Below, piece by piece: positions 33,642 through 42,786 of a DNA stretch of 64,000 nt. The first letter of the stretch is position 1. Every line of letters starts with the position of its first letter. This DNA comes from Alphaproteobacteria bacterium (GTDB lineage Bacteria; Pseudomonadota; Alphaproteobacteria; RF32; CAG-239). Both the position numbers and the translations under genes were made by a program. The notes under the pieces are model-generated. The model did no database searches, had not been told where the DNA came from, and saw only the letters and a list, made by a program, of their open reading frames with translations. The stretch lies in contig JAGBLF010000013.1 of assembly GCA_017635595.1 (NCBI GenBank), positions 1 to 64,000 on the forward strand. The letters are read 5' to 3'.

Positions 33642-36026
33642 CTATCTCAGTTCGCCGCCGGTTTTTTTACCGACTTCGACAATAACTTTATTCATCAAAT
33701 TCTCAATATCTTTATCCGTAAATGTCTGCTCGGCCGGTTGGAATGTTAAGCTGATGGCAACCGATTTTTTACCCTCCGGCAAATTGCTGCCTTCGTAGAT
33801 ATCAAAAATGCGGACATCGGTAATTAAGTTGCGGTCGGCATTTTTGGCAGCAGCCAAAATTGCAGCGGCCGAAACGGTTTTATCAACCACAAATGCCAAA
33901 TCTTTATCAACCGCTTGGAATTGAGAAAGCTCTAACTTTTTGCGTGCTTTACCGGCAGACTGACGCGGTAACGGAATGTTGTTTAAATTGACTTCAAATG
34001 CCACAACGCGAGTTTTGATATCGAGTTTTTTCAGAATACTCGGGTGGATTTCACCAAAATAAGCCAATACATTTTTGCCCAAGCGGATTGTCCCCGAACG
34101 TCCCGGATGATAATAAGCCGGTGCATCGGTGGTAATCTGCGGATTTTCATAAGGTCCTTTAGCGGCGGCAATGGCGGCTAAAGCATCGGCTTTGGCATCA
34201 AAGATATCATATTCTCTGGCACTTCCGGTCCAATCTTTTTTAGCGGTTAAACCGGCACGAACGCCGCCGGCATCCGTATGCTGTTCCCCCGGATTTCTGC
34301 CTGTAAATACCGGTGCTACTTCAAAAATAGCAACATTCGGATAGCCACGGGCAATATTATTTTTAACCGCCGTCAACAAATTAGGCAATAACGACGGGCG
34401 CATTTCATCGAGTTCTTTAACAATCGGATTTTGCAGCATAATGGCTTCATGACCGTTGCGGAAATATTGCGCAATATCACTGTCGGCAAAACTCCATGTG
34501 ACGGTTTCGTACATACCGCGGGAAGCCAGTTCATGCTTAACCGTAACGACATTATGCTGTTCGGCCGATAATATTTCTTTCGGGAACATCGGACGCGGCA
34601 GAGAAATTGCCGGAATTTCATCCAAACCGATCATGCGGACAACTTCTTCAACCAAATCCTGCTCACATTCGATATCACCGCGCCAACTCGGTGAAACAGC
34701 CTTGATTTTGCCGTTTTCAAGCGATACTTCAAAACCAAGTTTGCTTAAAATTTCCATAGATTTTTTGGCACTGACCGGCATACCGATAAGCGTTTCCAAT
34801 CTTTCAGGACGTAAATAAGCTATTTGCGGCTCGTATTCTTCATTGCCGACAACGGTTAATTCCGAAGCTTCACCGCCGCAAATGCTTAAAATAAGCTGTG
34901 TGGCATAGTCTGAACCGCTGATGTTTGATTTCGGATCTACCCAGCGTTCATAGCGATAGCGTGAGTCGGAATCGATTTGCAGTTTGCGACCGGTTTTAGC
35001 AATACATTCCGGTTTAAACAAAGCACATTCCAATAAAACGTTGACAGTATCTTCCGAGCAGCCTTTTTCCATACCGCCCATAATACCGCCCAAACACTGA
35101 ACGCCTTCGTCATCGCAAATACCCAAACAATAATCGGTTAAATCATATTCTTTGTCGTTCAAAGCTTTGAATTTTTCACCGTTATGTGCCATACGAACGG
35201 TAATGTTGCCGGTCAATTTATCGGCATCAAACACGTGCAACGGACGAGCTAAATCATAGTTAATGTAGTTAGTGATATCAACCAACGGTGAAATCGAGTG
35301 AATACCGATAGCATTTAATCTGTCGGTCATCCATTTCGGGGATTTACCGGTATTGTTCACGCCCTTTATATAGCGTCCGGTATATGTCGGACATTCGTGC
35401 GGACATTCAACGTTGATTTTAATCGGATTGGCAAATTTAGCTTCGGTTTTGATAATATTAAGCGGCTTTAACGTACCCAAACCGGCGGCGGCCAAATCGC
35501 GGGCAATACCGCGAACGCCTAAACATTCGGCACGATTAGGAGTGATTGAAACTTCAATAACCGGATCGATATTCAAAACTTCGGCGGCAGGTCTGCCGAT
35601 AGGCGTATCTGCCGGCAATTCGATAATACCTTCGTGATCTTGCCCAATACCGATTTCATCTTCGGCGCACATCATACCGCAGCTTTCAACACCGCGAATA
35701 GTCGTTTTCTTCAGGCGCTCGTTAAACAGCGGTATAAGTGTTCCTTCCGGTGCAAAAATACCGATTAAGCCTTCTTTGACATTAGGGGCACCGCATACTA
35801 CTTGATATTTATGTGTGCCGTCATTGACGCATAAAACGTGCAAATGATCGGAATCCGGATGGTCTTCGACACTGTCTAAACGAGCGGTTATAAAATTGCC
35901 GAGCTGTGCTGCCGGATTAATCACTTCTTCAACTTCCAAACCGATACGGGTTAATGTTTCGCTGATTTCATCAATTGAAGCATTCGTATCCAAGTGTTCT
36001 TTTAACCAAGATAAAGTAAATTTCAT
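33642..36026 (-). CDS. pheT: phenylalanyl-tRNA synthetase beta subunit
   Basis: 794 aa. N-terminal tRNA-binding OB domain (LDSVEDHPDSDHLHVLCV, VVCGAPNV), B3/4 editing domain (about 200-390), B5 domains, and a C-terminal ferredoxin-like anticodon-binding domain (LSQFQAVDKDLAFVVD). It works as an alpha2-beta2 enzyme with PheS, whose gene overlaps it by 4 bp. Confidence 0.97.
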   Translation of the reverse strand: MKFTLSWLKEHLDTNASIDEISETLTRIGLEVEEVINPAAQLGNFITARLDSVEDHPDSDHLHVLCVNDGTHKYQVVCGAPNVKEGLIGIFAPEGTLIPLFNERLKKTTIRGVESCGMMCAEDEIGIGQDHEGIIELPADTPIGRPAAEVLNIDPVIEVSITPNRAECLGVRGIARDLAAAGLGTLKPLNIIKTEAKFANPIKINVECPHECPTYTGRYIKGVNNTGKSPKWMTDRLNAIGIHSISPLVDITNYINYDLARPLHVFDADKLTGNITVRMAHNGEKFKALNDKEYDLTDYCLGICDDEGVQCLGGIMGGMEKGCSEDTVNVLLECALFKPECIAKTGRKLQIDSDSRYRYERWVDPKSNISGSDYATQLILSICGGEASELTVVGNEEYEPQIAYLRPERLETLIGMPVSAKKSMEILSKLGFEVSLENGKIKAVSPSWRGDIECEQDLVEEVVRMIGLDEIPAISLPRPMFPKEILSAEQHNVVTVKHELASRGMYETVTWSFADSDIAQYFRNGHEAIMLQNPIVKELDEMRPSLLPNLLTAVKNNIARGYPNVAIFEVAPVFTGRNPGEQHTDAGGVRAGLTAKKDWTGSAREYDIFDAKADALAAIAAAKGPYENPQITTDAPAYYHPGRSGTIRLGKNVLAYFGEIHPSILKKLDIKTRVVAFEVNLNNIPLPRQSAGKARKKLELSQFQAVDKDLAFVVDKTVSAAAILAAAKNADRNLITDVRIFDIYEGSNLPEGKKSVAISLTFQPAEQTFTDKDIENLMNKVIVEVGKKTGGELR

Positions 36027-37132
36027 CGTGCCAATCCTCCGTTATTGCTCAAACCGCCTGTCATTGAAGACAAATCAAGCGGCGTAAATCCGTAATGCTT
36101 TAACCAACGAACATCCGATTCAAAAAACGTTCTCAAATCCGGAATACCGTATTTAAGCATGGCCAAACGGTCAATACCCAAACCGAACGCAAAACCCTGA
36201 TAAACATCCGGATCAATGCCGCCGGCACGTAAAACATTCGGGTGAACCATACCGCAACCCAATACTTCAAGCCAGTCGGTACCGGCACCGATTTTTAACT
36301 CGGTTTTGGTTTTCAAACAACCGATATCCATTTCGGCCGATGGTTCGGTAAACGGAAAATATGACGGACGATAGCGAACCGGCAATTCGTCCAACTCAAA
36401 AAATGCTTTCATAAAATCATATAAGCAGCCTTTAAGATGAGCCATGGTGATATTTTTATCAATGACCAAACCTTCTACCTGGTGAAACATCGGGGTATGT
36501 GTCGCATCGTAGTCGGAACGATATGTACGTCCCGGTGCAATAATACGGATCGGCGGTTGCTGCTTTTCCATGGTTCTGATTTGCATACCGGAAGTATGTG
36601 TGCGGATAACGTAAGCGGTATCCATATCAAAAGGTTGCGAAGGATCATTATTCAAATAAAATGTATCCTGCATTTGGCGGGCAGGGTGATTGGCCGGCAT
36701 ATTTAAGGCATTAAAGTTGTGGAATTGATCTTCGATATCCGGACCGTTGGCGACATCAAAGCCCATTTCGCCGAAAATAGCAACGACTTCTTCATAAATT
36801 TTTGAAACCGGATGAATACGGCCTTGTGTTTCCGGCCTTATCGGCAAAGTAACGTCAATCGTTTCATTGGCGAGCTTTTCGTTTAGGGCTTTTTCTTCCA
36901 ATACCTTTTTCTGAGATTCGATGGCGCTTTCAACTTCGGATTTTAATACGTTCAAACCTTTACCCAAGGCAATTTTTTCTTCTAAAGGCAAAGAGCCTAA
37001 ACCTTTCATCATTTCGGTAATCTGACCTTTTTTACCCAAAACCGAAACTCTGATGTCATCAAGTCCTTTCAGGTCAGCGACCGCATTGATTTTGCATAAT
37101 ATTTCGCTTTTTAATTCTTCTAAATTTTCCAT
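36023..37132 (-). CDS. pheS: phenylalanyl-tRNA synthetase alpha subunit
   Basis: 369 aa. N-terminal coiled coil (about 1-90), then the class II core with the phenylalanine pocket: TSGMQIRTMEKQQPPIRI, HTPMFHQVEGLVIDK, GCGMVHPNVL and GFAFGLGIDRLAMLKYGI. A terminator-like hairpin separates it from rplT, so pheST may be set by readthrough. Confidence 0.97.
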   Translation of the reverse strand: MENLEELKSEILCKINAVADLKGLDDIRVSVLGKKGQITEMMKGLGSLPLEEKIALGKGLNVLKSEVESAIESQKKVLEEKALNEKLANETIDVTLPIRPETQGRIHPVSKIYEEVVAIFGEMGFDVANGPDIEDQFHNFNALNMPANHPARQMQDTFYLNNDPSQPFDMDTAYVIRTHTSGMQIRTMEKQQPPIRIIAPGRTYRSDYDATHTPMFHQVEGLVIDKNITMAHLKGCLYDFMKAFFELDELPVRYRPSYFPFTEPSAEMDIGCLKTKTELKIGAGTDWLEVLGCGMVHPNVLRAGGIDPDVYQGFAFGLGIDRLAMLKYGIPDLRTFFESDVRWLKHYGFTPLDLSSMTGGLSNNGGLAR

Positions 37133-37161
37133 AATGGCAACCTTTTGTGTTTAAAATAAAT

Positions 37162-37207
37162 AAAAAAGAGTCAGCTAAAGTATATAAACTGTCGCCAACT
37201 CTTTTTT
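37162..37207 (-). terminator. terminator or attenuator between rplT and pheS
   Basis: A 14-bp stem with two G-U pairs (37162-37175 with 37194-37207) and an 18-nt loop, followed on the minus strand by TTTTTTATTTATTTT. No Phe-rich leader peptide is seen in the 97-bp gap, so tRNA-Phe attenuation of the enteric kind is not supported. Confidence 0.7.
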
Positions 37208-37229
37208 ATAGTTTTTGTGTATCGTTATA

Positions 37230-37589
37230 TTACTTGTTAAGAGCCGCTTTGGCAGTTTCTACCAACTGTGCAAATGTTTCGGGCTGCTTCAAAGCGATAT
37301 CAGCAAGAACTTTACGATCAAGCTCAACACCTGCTTTGATCAGTCCGCTGATAAATCGAGAATAAGTCATATCATGGATACGTGTGGCAGCGTTAATACG
37401 TTGAATCCACAAAGAACGGAAACTTCTTTTCTTTGCTTTTCTGTCACGGTAAGCATATTGCAAACCTTTTTCAACTTTTTCAACTGCTACTCTGAATACA
37501 TTTTTGTTACGACCTCTGTAACCTTTCGCCATACCTAAAATTTTCTTGTGGCGAGCGTGAGCCGTTAAACCTCTTTTAACACGAGACAT
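37230..37589 (-). CDS. rplT: 50S ribosomal protein L20
   Basis: 119 aa. Signatures [35 protein letters not shown] and [19 protein letters not shown]. It nucleates large-subunit assembly. It follows rpmI by 14 bp; infC, which usually leads this operon, is missing upstream. Confidence 0.98.
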   Translation of the reverse strand: MSRVKRGLTAHARHKKILGMAKGYRGRNKNVFRVAVEKVEKGLQYAYRDRKAKKRSFRSLWIQRINAATRIHDMTYSRFISGLIKAGVELDRKVLADIALKQPETFAQLVETAKAALNK

Positions 37590-37603
37590 ATCCTAAATCC
37601 TCC

Positions 37604-37798
37604 TTAAATAAACGGTAAAAACTTTTTGATAAACTTGTTGGCTGCCGCAATGATAACGGAACCTCTGGCTTGTCTTTTTTGTTTTGTCGGTTTGTTAAAG
37701 AGAAGGTGTCTCTTAAACGAATGTTTTCTTTTTAATTTACCGGTACCGGTAACGCTGAAACGTTTGGCAGCGGCTTTCTTTGTTTTTAATTTAGGCAT
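37604..37798 (-). CDS. rpmI: 50S ribosomal protein L35
   Basis: 64 aa from ATG 37798 ([20 protein letters not shown]), preceded by AAAGGGA. The [17 protein letters not shown] segment is diagnostic. First gene of the rpmI-rplT unit with its own promoter. Confidence 0.97.
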   Translation of the reverse strand: MPKLKTKKAAAKRFSVTGTGKLKRKHSFKRHLLFNKPTKQKRQARGSVIIAAANKFIKKFLPFI

Positions 37799-37876
37799 TT
37801 TATTCCCTTTCGTTAATGGAATTGAACAACAAGCTGTCAGGCATGCCAATTTCGCCCGAACAACTCAGACTTAGCG

Positions 37877-37905
37877 TTTATAACGCAATTATATTTTAAA
37901 TTCAA
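37877..37905 (-). promoter_or_regulatory. rpmI-rplT promoter
   Basis: On the minus strand TTGAAT (37905-37900), 17 bp, TATAAA (37882-37877). A 70-nt leader follows. Confidence 0.6.
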
Positions 37906-37957
37906 GCACTTTTTTTGCTTTTTTCATCATTTCTTATGTGTAAGAGAAAAACATTTC

Positions 37958-37985
37958 TTTACATCTGCATAATATATTGTATAAA
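37958..37985 (+). promoter_or_regulatory. promoter of the 38018 ankyrin gene
   Basis: TTTACA, 16 bp, TATAAA, directed away from rpmI. Confidence 0.55.
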
Positions 37986-38017
37986 TGTACGAAAAAGAGA
38001 ATGTTTGAGGACACCGA

Positions 38018-38749
38018 ATGCTGAAAAAGTTTTTAATTGTTTTAGGCACACTGATTGTTTTTGTCACCATTTGCGGTTATTTTATTTATGCCAACCGAAC
38101 CAAGCTCATTAATAAAGTGGTTGATTATACAATGCAGAGTATGCTCAGCGGTGAAAAAGCAACCGAATTAACAAATGCCGATGATGAAGATCAATCGTGG
38201 GTAGGCACTTTGTTGGGTGTCGGCAGTGAAAATATTAAGTATGCCGTTACCGAAATTATGTCAAAGCGCGGCGTAAACGGTAAAACAAGAGAAGACGGCG
38301 GTGCCAGAAGGCAATCTCTGGCTACGGTGGCCGATATGCTTATTAACGGCACAGGTACCGATAAAAGCGGCAGTGTTAACCAAATGGCAAAAATGCTGAT
38401 TTCTTCATTTGACACCGGTACGGGGCAACAGCGTAATCCGGTCGAACACGATATTAATGCTCGTGATGAAAAAGGGCGAACGTTGTTGATGAATGTTTGC
38501 CGTGTCGATGTAACGCCGCGTGTTGTTAAAATGATGATGCGTTACGGTGCCGATATTTATGCCGTTGATAATGAGGGACGTACGGTTTTGATGTATGCCG
38601 CTGCCTTAAATAAGAATATTAAAGTGGTAAAACTGCTTATTGACAGCGGTGTTAATGCCGGTGCTATGGATTATAACGGTAAAACGGCCTATGACTATGC
38701 AGAAGATCCTGAAATAAAAGAATTTTTACGTTCCTATGTGGCTCAGTAA
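38018..38749 (+). CDS. membrane-anchored ankyrin-repeat protein
   Basis: 243 aa. One N-terminal membrane helix (FLIVLGTLIVFVTICGYFIY), a low-complexity middle, then about three ankyrin repeats from residue 145: DEKGRTLLMNVCRV, DNEGRTVLMYAAALNK and DYNGKTAYDYA. Ankyrin repeats bind proteins; the membrane anchor places them in the periplasm or cytosol. GAGG precedes ATG. No partner can be named. Confidence 0.8.
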   Translation: MLKKFLIVLGTLIVFVTICGYFIYANRTKLINKVVDYTMQSMLSGEKATELTNADDEDQSWVGTLLGVGSENIKYAVTEIMSKRGVNGKTREDGGARRQSLATVADMLINGTGTDKSGSVNQMAKMLISSFDTGTGQQRNPVEHDINARDEKGRTLLMNVCRVDVTPRVVKMMMRYGADIYAVDNEGRTVLMYAAALNKNIKVVKLLIDSGVNAGAMDYNGKTAYDYAEDPEIKEFLRSYVAQ

Positions 38750-38862
38750 AACAAAAAAATATCGGAGAAAGAACCGCAGTGCAATCCTTTCAAAACAAAG
38801 CATAAAATCCAAAGATATTATGTGATGTTATTTGTTTGCTAAAACGGACAGATTTGGGAAAA

Positions 38863-39972
38863 TCAGCGTTTGTTTTCGGCTAAATGCTCCAAAAATTTAA
38901 TCTGGATATCGGCAATCTGCTTAACACTTTCAATGTCGACGTATTCGCCGGAAGCGTGCATGCCTTCACCGCTGCCCGAATGCATAATCACCGTCGAACC
39001 TTTTACCGCAAACGAACGGGAATCGGTTGCACCGCCGATGTGTTCAAACTCGATCGGCTTACCCATAATATTTTCGGCAAAGCGCTTGTAGTCCAGTATA
39101 TCCGGATTTTCTTCCGACATAACGACCGGCGTGCTGGATGATATGATTTTGTAAGTAACGCCCTTTTCTAAGCAACTTTGCAGATTCTTTTCTAAGTTTT
39201 CAACACTGGAGTTTTCGGTCAGACGAAAGTCTAATAGCGCTTCGGCATGGTTCGAAATAATGTTGGCAACATCGCCGCCGGAGATTTTGGCAAAGTGTAC
39301 GGTATCAAACCAAGTATCTTGCGGCTGCGGTAAGTCGGCGGCATAATAAGGATAAATTTTACGGATATTTTGCCATGTTTTGAAAAGCAATTCATTGGCA
39401 TCGATGCCGTCCCACGGCGTTGAACCGTGCGCTTCTTTACCGGTGGCAATCAATTTTACAAACACCGGATTTTTGCATTTGCTGACAATTTTGGTAATGT
39501 CGCCGCCGACATCATTATCCAAAACAATGCGAGCTTTTATACTCGGATAGGCCTTAAGAAAAGCCTCGGTTGATAAGCTGCCTTTTTCTTCATCGGTTGA
39601 AAGAATAACCCCGAATTTAATCGGTAGTTTATGTTGTACAACATACTCCATCGTATTGAGTGCAACAGCGGCAAAAGACTTCATATCCAATGTGCCGCGA
39701 CCATACATTTTGCCGTCTTTAATAACAGGTGTAAACATATCCTCGGATGCCGGAACAACATCAATATGGCCTAAGACAATCACATCAAAGTCAATGGTGT
39801 CGGTGTTGCGTAAAAAGATGACAGGGGATGCATCGGATTCAAAAATTTCAGCCAAAGTATCGGTATGTTTGAGAGAATCTTTGATATAATTTGCCGCCCG
39901 CATAATTTCGGTTCGATTGCCGGTTACGGTAGGAATTCTGATTAAATCCTGAACAGTTTTCATTAAATCCAT
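38863..39972 (-). CDS. M20-family metallopeptidase (ArgE/DapE-like deacylase)
   Basis: 369 aa. Two-zinc amidohydrolase: GHIDVVP and GRGTLDMKS give the first ligands, STDEEKGS the catalytic Glu pair, LDNDVGG and a late His in MHSGSGEGMH the rest; the dimerisation domain with GKEAHGSTPWDG lies in the middle. ArgE (N-acetylornithine), DapE (succinyl-diaminopimelate) and peptidase T-like members share this plan, and no neighbour gives the substrate. It stands alone between the ankyrin and SH3 genes. Confidence 0.85.
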   Translation of the reverse strand: MDLMKTVQDLIRIPTVTGNRTEIMRAANYIKDSLKHTDTLAEIFESDASPVIFLRNTDTIDFDVIVLGHIDVVPASEDMFTPVIKDGKMYGRGTLDMKSFAAVALNTMEYVVQHKLPIKFGVILSTDEEKGSLSTEAFLKAYPSIKARIVLDNDVGGDITKIVSKCKNPVFVKLIATGKEAHGSTPWDGIDANELLFKTWQNIRKIYPYYAADLPQPQDTWFDTVHFAKISGGDVANIISNHAEALLDFRLTENSSVENLEKNLQSCLEKGVTYKIISSSTPVVMSEENPDILDYKRFAENIMGKPIEFEHIGGATDSRSFAVKGSTVIMHSGSGEGMHASGEYVDIESVKQIADIQIKFLEHLAENKR

Positions 39973-40057
39973 TTTAATTGTCCTTTCAACGGAATTTTTA
40001 CTATTTTTTTATATATATAGTGCCATAATACTTTAAAATAAGTAAAAAGGGAAAAAT

Positions 40058-40570
40058 ATGAAACATTTATTGATAACATTGATTGCATTAATGTTTACGT
40101 TTGGTGCGGTTTTACCTGCCAATGCGGCTGATGACGAAAGTGAAAGCGGTGCAGCTTTGCCGCGTATGGCCGCTATGCGTTCCAGTCTGGTTAACGCACG
40201 TTCTGGTCCGGGCAGCCGCTATCCGATTGAGTGGGTTTATAAACAAAAAGGCGCACCGGTAGAAATTACCGCCGAATTTGAGTTGTGGCGCAAAATCAAA
40301 GATTGGGAAGGTTCCGAATCATGGGTGCATAAAGCCATGCTGATGTCAAACAGACGTTATGTGCGCGTGGTTAATCCGGGCGAAAATAATATTTACGCTA
40401 AACCGGATAAAGAAGCTCGCGTTATTGCCAAAGTAGAAGACGGCGTTGTCGGTGCGGTTGAACAATGTCCGACACCCGAAGGTATGTGTTTGTTGAAATT
40501 CGATAATGTTAAGGGCTGGATGCCGCGCTCGGTGCTTTTCGGTATTTATGATAAAGAGGTTATTAAATAG
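40058..40570 (+). CDS. exported bacterial SH3-domain protein
   Basis: 170 aa. Signal peptide of 23 residues (ends ANA). Two SH3-like folds: SSLVNARSGPGSRYPIEWVY with SWVHKAML, and a second, looser one (NNIYAKPDKEARVIAKVEDG, GWMPRSVLFG). SH3_4 domains bind peptidoglycan or other wall material; it probably lies in the periplasm. The TAG stop is 3 bp before the TTG proposed for xerC. Confidence 0.85.
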   Translation: MKHLLITLIALMFTFGAVLPANAADDESESGAALPRMAAMRSSLVNARSGPGSRYPIEWVYKQKGAPVEITAEFELWRKIKDWEGSESWVHKAMLMSNRRYVRVVNPGENNIYAKPDKEARVIAKVEDGVVGAVEQCPTPEGMCLLKFDNVKGWMPRSVLFGIYDKEVIK

Positions 40571-40573
40571 AAA

Positions 40574-41515
40574 TTGAAGGAAGAAATAAAGTTTAATGCA
40601 GACGATTCCTTAAAGCCGATTATTACGCGCTGGCAAAATTGGCTGTTAAAAGAGCGCCTGTATTCCGAGCATACTTTGGATGCATATTCGCGCGACTTGG
40701 CTTTATTTCTGCAACAAATCACCCCCGATAAAAAAGTGTCTCTTGATGATTTAGCCGCGCTTGAAGTTCATGATTTCAGACGCTTTCTGAGTAATCGTGC
40801 CGCACATTATATCAACAAAAATTCTATGGGGCGTGAGTTATCGTCAATTAAAAATTTTTTTAAGTGGCTCGATGTCAATGATATCATAAAAAATCCGGCC
40901 ATCAGTGTTATCAGTTCACCGCGCAAACCTAAGATTTTACCTAAAGCATTAGATGTTGATGATGCATTTAATGTATTGATTGAAGCTAAAGATGTAGCTC
41001 AAAGCGCGTGGCAAGGACTTCGAGATAAAGCCGTTTTGACTTTGCTGTATGGTTGCGGATTACGTATTTCCGAAGCCCTTGCGTTAAATGTCGGCGATAT
41101 AAATGCCAAAAGCGAGTTCCTCCGCATAAAAGGTAAGGGGAATAAAGAACGAATAGTACCCCTTCTGCCGATAGTTTGGCAAAATATCGAGGCTTACCTT
41201 GCAAAAAGCCCGTACAGTATTAACGTAGGAGAACCGTTATTTGTCGGGGCTCGAGGTGAGCGATTAAGTCCGCGCATTATCCAGCGGCAGTTGCAAAAGC
41301 TGCGAGGTCGAATAGGCCTTCCCGATACTGTGACACCCCATGCCTTGCGCCATTCTTTTGCCACTCAACTGTTAGCGGCGGGAGTTGATTTGCGTTCCAT
41401 TCAAGAATTACTGGGCCATTCATCCCTAATCACGACCCAACGCTATACCGATGTTCAGACCGAAACCTTACAAAGAGAATACCATAAAGCGCATCCGCTC
41501 GAAAAAGCCAAGTAG
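40574..41515 (+). CDS. xerC: tyrosine recombinase XerC
   Basis: 313 aa. It resolves chromosome dimers at dif with XerD. N-terminal SAM-like core-binding domain (LLKERLYSEHTLDAYSRDL), then the catalytic domain: Arg164 (GCGLRISEA), Lys188 region (GKGNKERIVP), His256 and Arg259 (HALRHSFATQLL), His282 (LGHSSLITTQRYT) and nucleophile Tyr291. No ATG or GTG is available; TTG 40574 is the likely start, without a clear ribosome site, so translation may depend on the SH3 gene before it. Confidence 0.9.
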   Translation: MKEEIKFNADDSLKPIITRWQNWLLKERLYSEHTLDAYSRDLALFLQQITPDKKVSLDDLAALEVHDFRRFLSNRAAHYINKNSMGRELSSIKNFFKWLDVNDIIKNPAISVISSPRKPKILPKALDVDDAFNVLIEAKDVAQSAWQGLRDKAVLTLLYGCGLRISEALALNVGDINAKSEFLRIKGKGNKERIVPLLPIVWQNIEAYLAKSPYSINVGEPLFVGARGERLSPRIIQRQLQKLRGRIGLPDTVTPHALRHSFATQLLAAGVDLRSIQELLGHSSLITTQRYTDVQTETLQREYHKAHPLEKAK

Positions 41516-41518
41516 AAT

Positions 41519-41550
41519 AAAAAAAGGTCGGTTAATGTGCCGACCTCTTT
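41519..41550. terminator. bidirectional terminator between xerC and rpmG
   Basis: A 7-bp GC-rich stem (41525-41531 with 41540-41546), A/T runs on both sides, placed between convergent genes. Confidence 0.75.
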
Positions 41551-41573
41551 TCTAAATCTTGTTTATGCAGAAA

Positions 41574-41741
41574 TTACTTAATCTTCTTTTCTACGAACTC
41601 TTCATGTTTGCGAGATTTCTTGTCAAACTTTTTGATAACAAGTTTCTCCGGATGAGTTCTCGGATTTTTTTCTGCCAAGTAGAAAGAACCGGTACCGGCA
41701 CTGCTTTCCAATTTAATTTTAATCTTTACTGCTTTTGCCAT
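41574..41741 (-). CDS. rpmG: 50S ribosomal protein L33
   Basis: 55 aa: begins [20 protein letters not shown] and ends EEFVEKKIK, with [16 protein letters not shown] in the middle. It lacks the CxxC pairs, so it is the zinc-free form, in contrast to the zinc-type L32 at 6465. Convergent with xerC. Confidence 0.95.
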   Translation of the reverse strand: MAKAVKIKIKLESSAGTGSFYLAEKNPRTHPEKLVIKKFDKKSRKHEEFVEKKIK

Positions 41742-41838
41742 TTTTTTACTCTTTTGTTAAAGTTATCAATTAAACATTTAGGCGCAGTATACATATTTTA
41801 CGCCGCTTGTCAATAGCTTTTTTTTATAAATGAAAAAA

Positions 41839-42471
41839 TTATTTTTTCTTATTTAGAGCCGAAGTTTTTTCGTTAAACCATTGCATACGACACAGAAAAC
41901 GATGTAACGTTATTCTTTGAACGCCTATAATTCGGGCAATCTGATTTTTAGAAGTACCTTCATTCAATAACTGTCTAATTTTTTTTATGTTTTTTGACAG
42001 TTTCAATTTTTTTGTTTCTGCACCATAAGGGCGACCGAGCTTTTTCCCTTTGGCTTTTAGGTTTTCTAGTGAGCTTTTGGTACGTTGCGATATTAAATTA
42101 CGCTCTATCTGGGCAGATAGTCCGAAGGCAAAAGCCAGCACCTGAGATTGAATATCGTTTCCGAGATGATAATTTTCTTTAATTGTGATAACCTGACAAT
42201 TTTTGCTTAAACAGGTTTGTAATATCGCCATAACTTCAAGCAACGAGCGACCGAGACGAGAAATTTCCGTGGCAATCAATATATCATTGTTTTTCAGTTG
42301 TTCTAACAATATTCCCAGTTTTCTGTTTTTTAGCGCTTTCCTTGAAGAGATTGTTTCTTCAATCCACTTATCAATTTTGAAATTGTGTGTTTTAGCGTAT
42401 TCTGCGATCTCTCGTTCCATAGCATCATATGATTGTTTATGTGTGCTGACACGTATATATCCGTAAATCAT
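41839..42471 (-). CDS. serine site-specific recombinase, DNA invertase type
   Basis: 210 aa from ATG 42471, with GGAAC before it. Resolvase/invertase domain: Ser9 nucleophile in IYGYIRVSTHKQ, arginine-rich active site (ISRLGRSLLEV), and the dimer helix with AQIERNLISQRTK; then GKKLGRPYGAETKK and a C-terminal helix-turn-helix (EGTSKNQIARIIGVQRITLHRFL). Its layout matches Hin/Gin and, from memory, the Mpi-type master invertase of gut Bacteroidales. A perfect 17-bp inverted repeat lies 72 bp upstream, just before a surface-glycan operon, so it most likely inverts that segment. It is orientated away from glf. Confidence 0.88.
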   Translation of the reverse strand: MIYGYIRVSTHKQSYDAMEREIAEYAKTHNFKIDKWIEETISSRKALKNRKLGILLEQLKNNDILIATEISRLGRSLLEVMAILQTCLSKNCQVITIKENYHLGNDIQSQVLAFAFGLSAQIERNLISQRTKSSLENLKAKGKKLGRPYGAETKKLKLSKNIKKIRQLLNEGTSKNQIARIIGVQRITLHRFLCRMQWFNEKTSALNKKK

Positions 42472-42542
42472 TTTAATAGTTCCTTTTTTATGTATTTTTT
42501 TTGTTAAATTCAACAAGTTATATACCTAAAAATTGGGCAGAT

Positions 42543-42559
42543 TAAATGAACGTTTATGT
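42543..42559 (+). repeat. left inverted repeat (IRL)
   Basis: 17 bp, TAAATGAACGTTTATGT, exact reverse complement of 42691-42707. Confidence 0.9.
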
Positions 42560-42608
42560 CAATACCTTATACAAAATTTTTATAAGTATTTTAAGGTCAA
42601 TGCTTATT

Positions 42609-42636
42609 TTTATAACTTATTCAAATATGTCGTAAA
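42609..42636 (-). promoter_or_regulatory. candidate promoter inside the invertible segment
   Basis: On the minus strand TTTACG (42636-42631), 16 bp, TATAAA (42614-42609). It points to the invertase, away from glf, in this orientation. A second -35-like TTGACC lies further left without a well-spaced -10. Confidence 0.4.
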
Positions 42637-42690
42637 TATTTTGTTTTGTGTGTTCATAAATAAATTTTATTTAGCATGTTTTCACAGCAT

Positions 42691-42707
42691 ACATAAACGT
42701 TCATTTA
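42691..42707 (-). repeat. right inverted repeat (IRR)
   Basis: 17 bp, ACATAAACGTTCATTTA on the plus strand, exact reverse complement of 42543-42559. It lies 80 bp before the glf start. Confidence 0.9.
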
Positions 42708-42786
42708 TGTTCATATAACACAGTTAATTAGTGTATAAATAAAAATAATGCAATTTATTGTATGTAGACAGGGAGCTGTAGAGTAT

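Larger units (their letters stand above)
42543..42707. promoter_or_regulatory. putative invertible promoter segment
   Basis: Two perfect 17-bp arms (42543-42559 and 42691-42707) in inverted orientation enclose 131 bp with no gene. The segment is flanked by the invertase gene on the left and glf on the right. The arm contains AAACGTTCAT, one base from the ARACGTWCGT consensus I recall for Bacteroides Mpi sites, with a self-complementary AACGTT core. In the sampled orientation the better sigma-70-like promoter inside points left. Confidence 0.7.

Noticed and set aside
41839-42471. Serine recombinase as transposon resolvase
   Set aside because: No transposase or terminal repeats are near, and the close perfect inverted repeat before an operon favours an invertase.
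42559-42691. Rho-independent terminator or attenuator formed by the 17-bp arms
   Set aside because: A 131-nt loop is too long for a terminator and no U-tract follows either arm.
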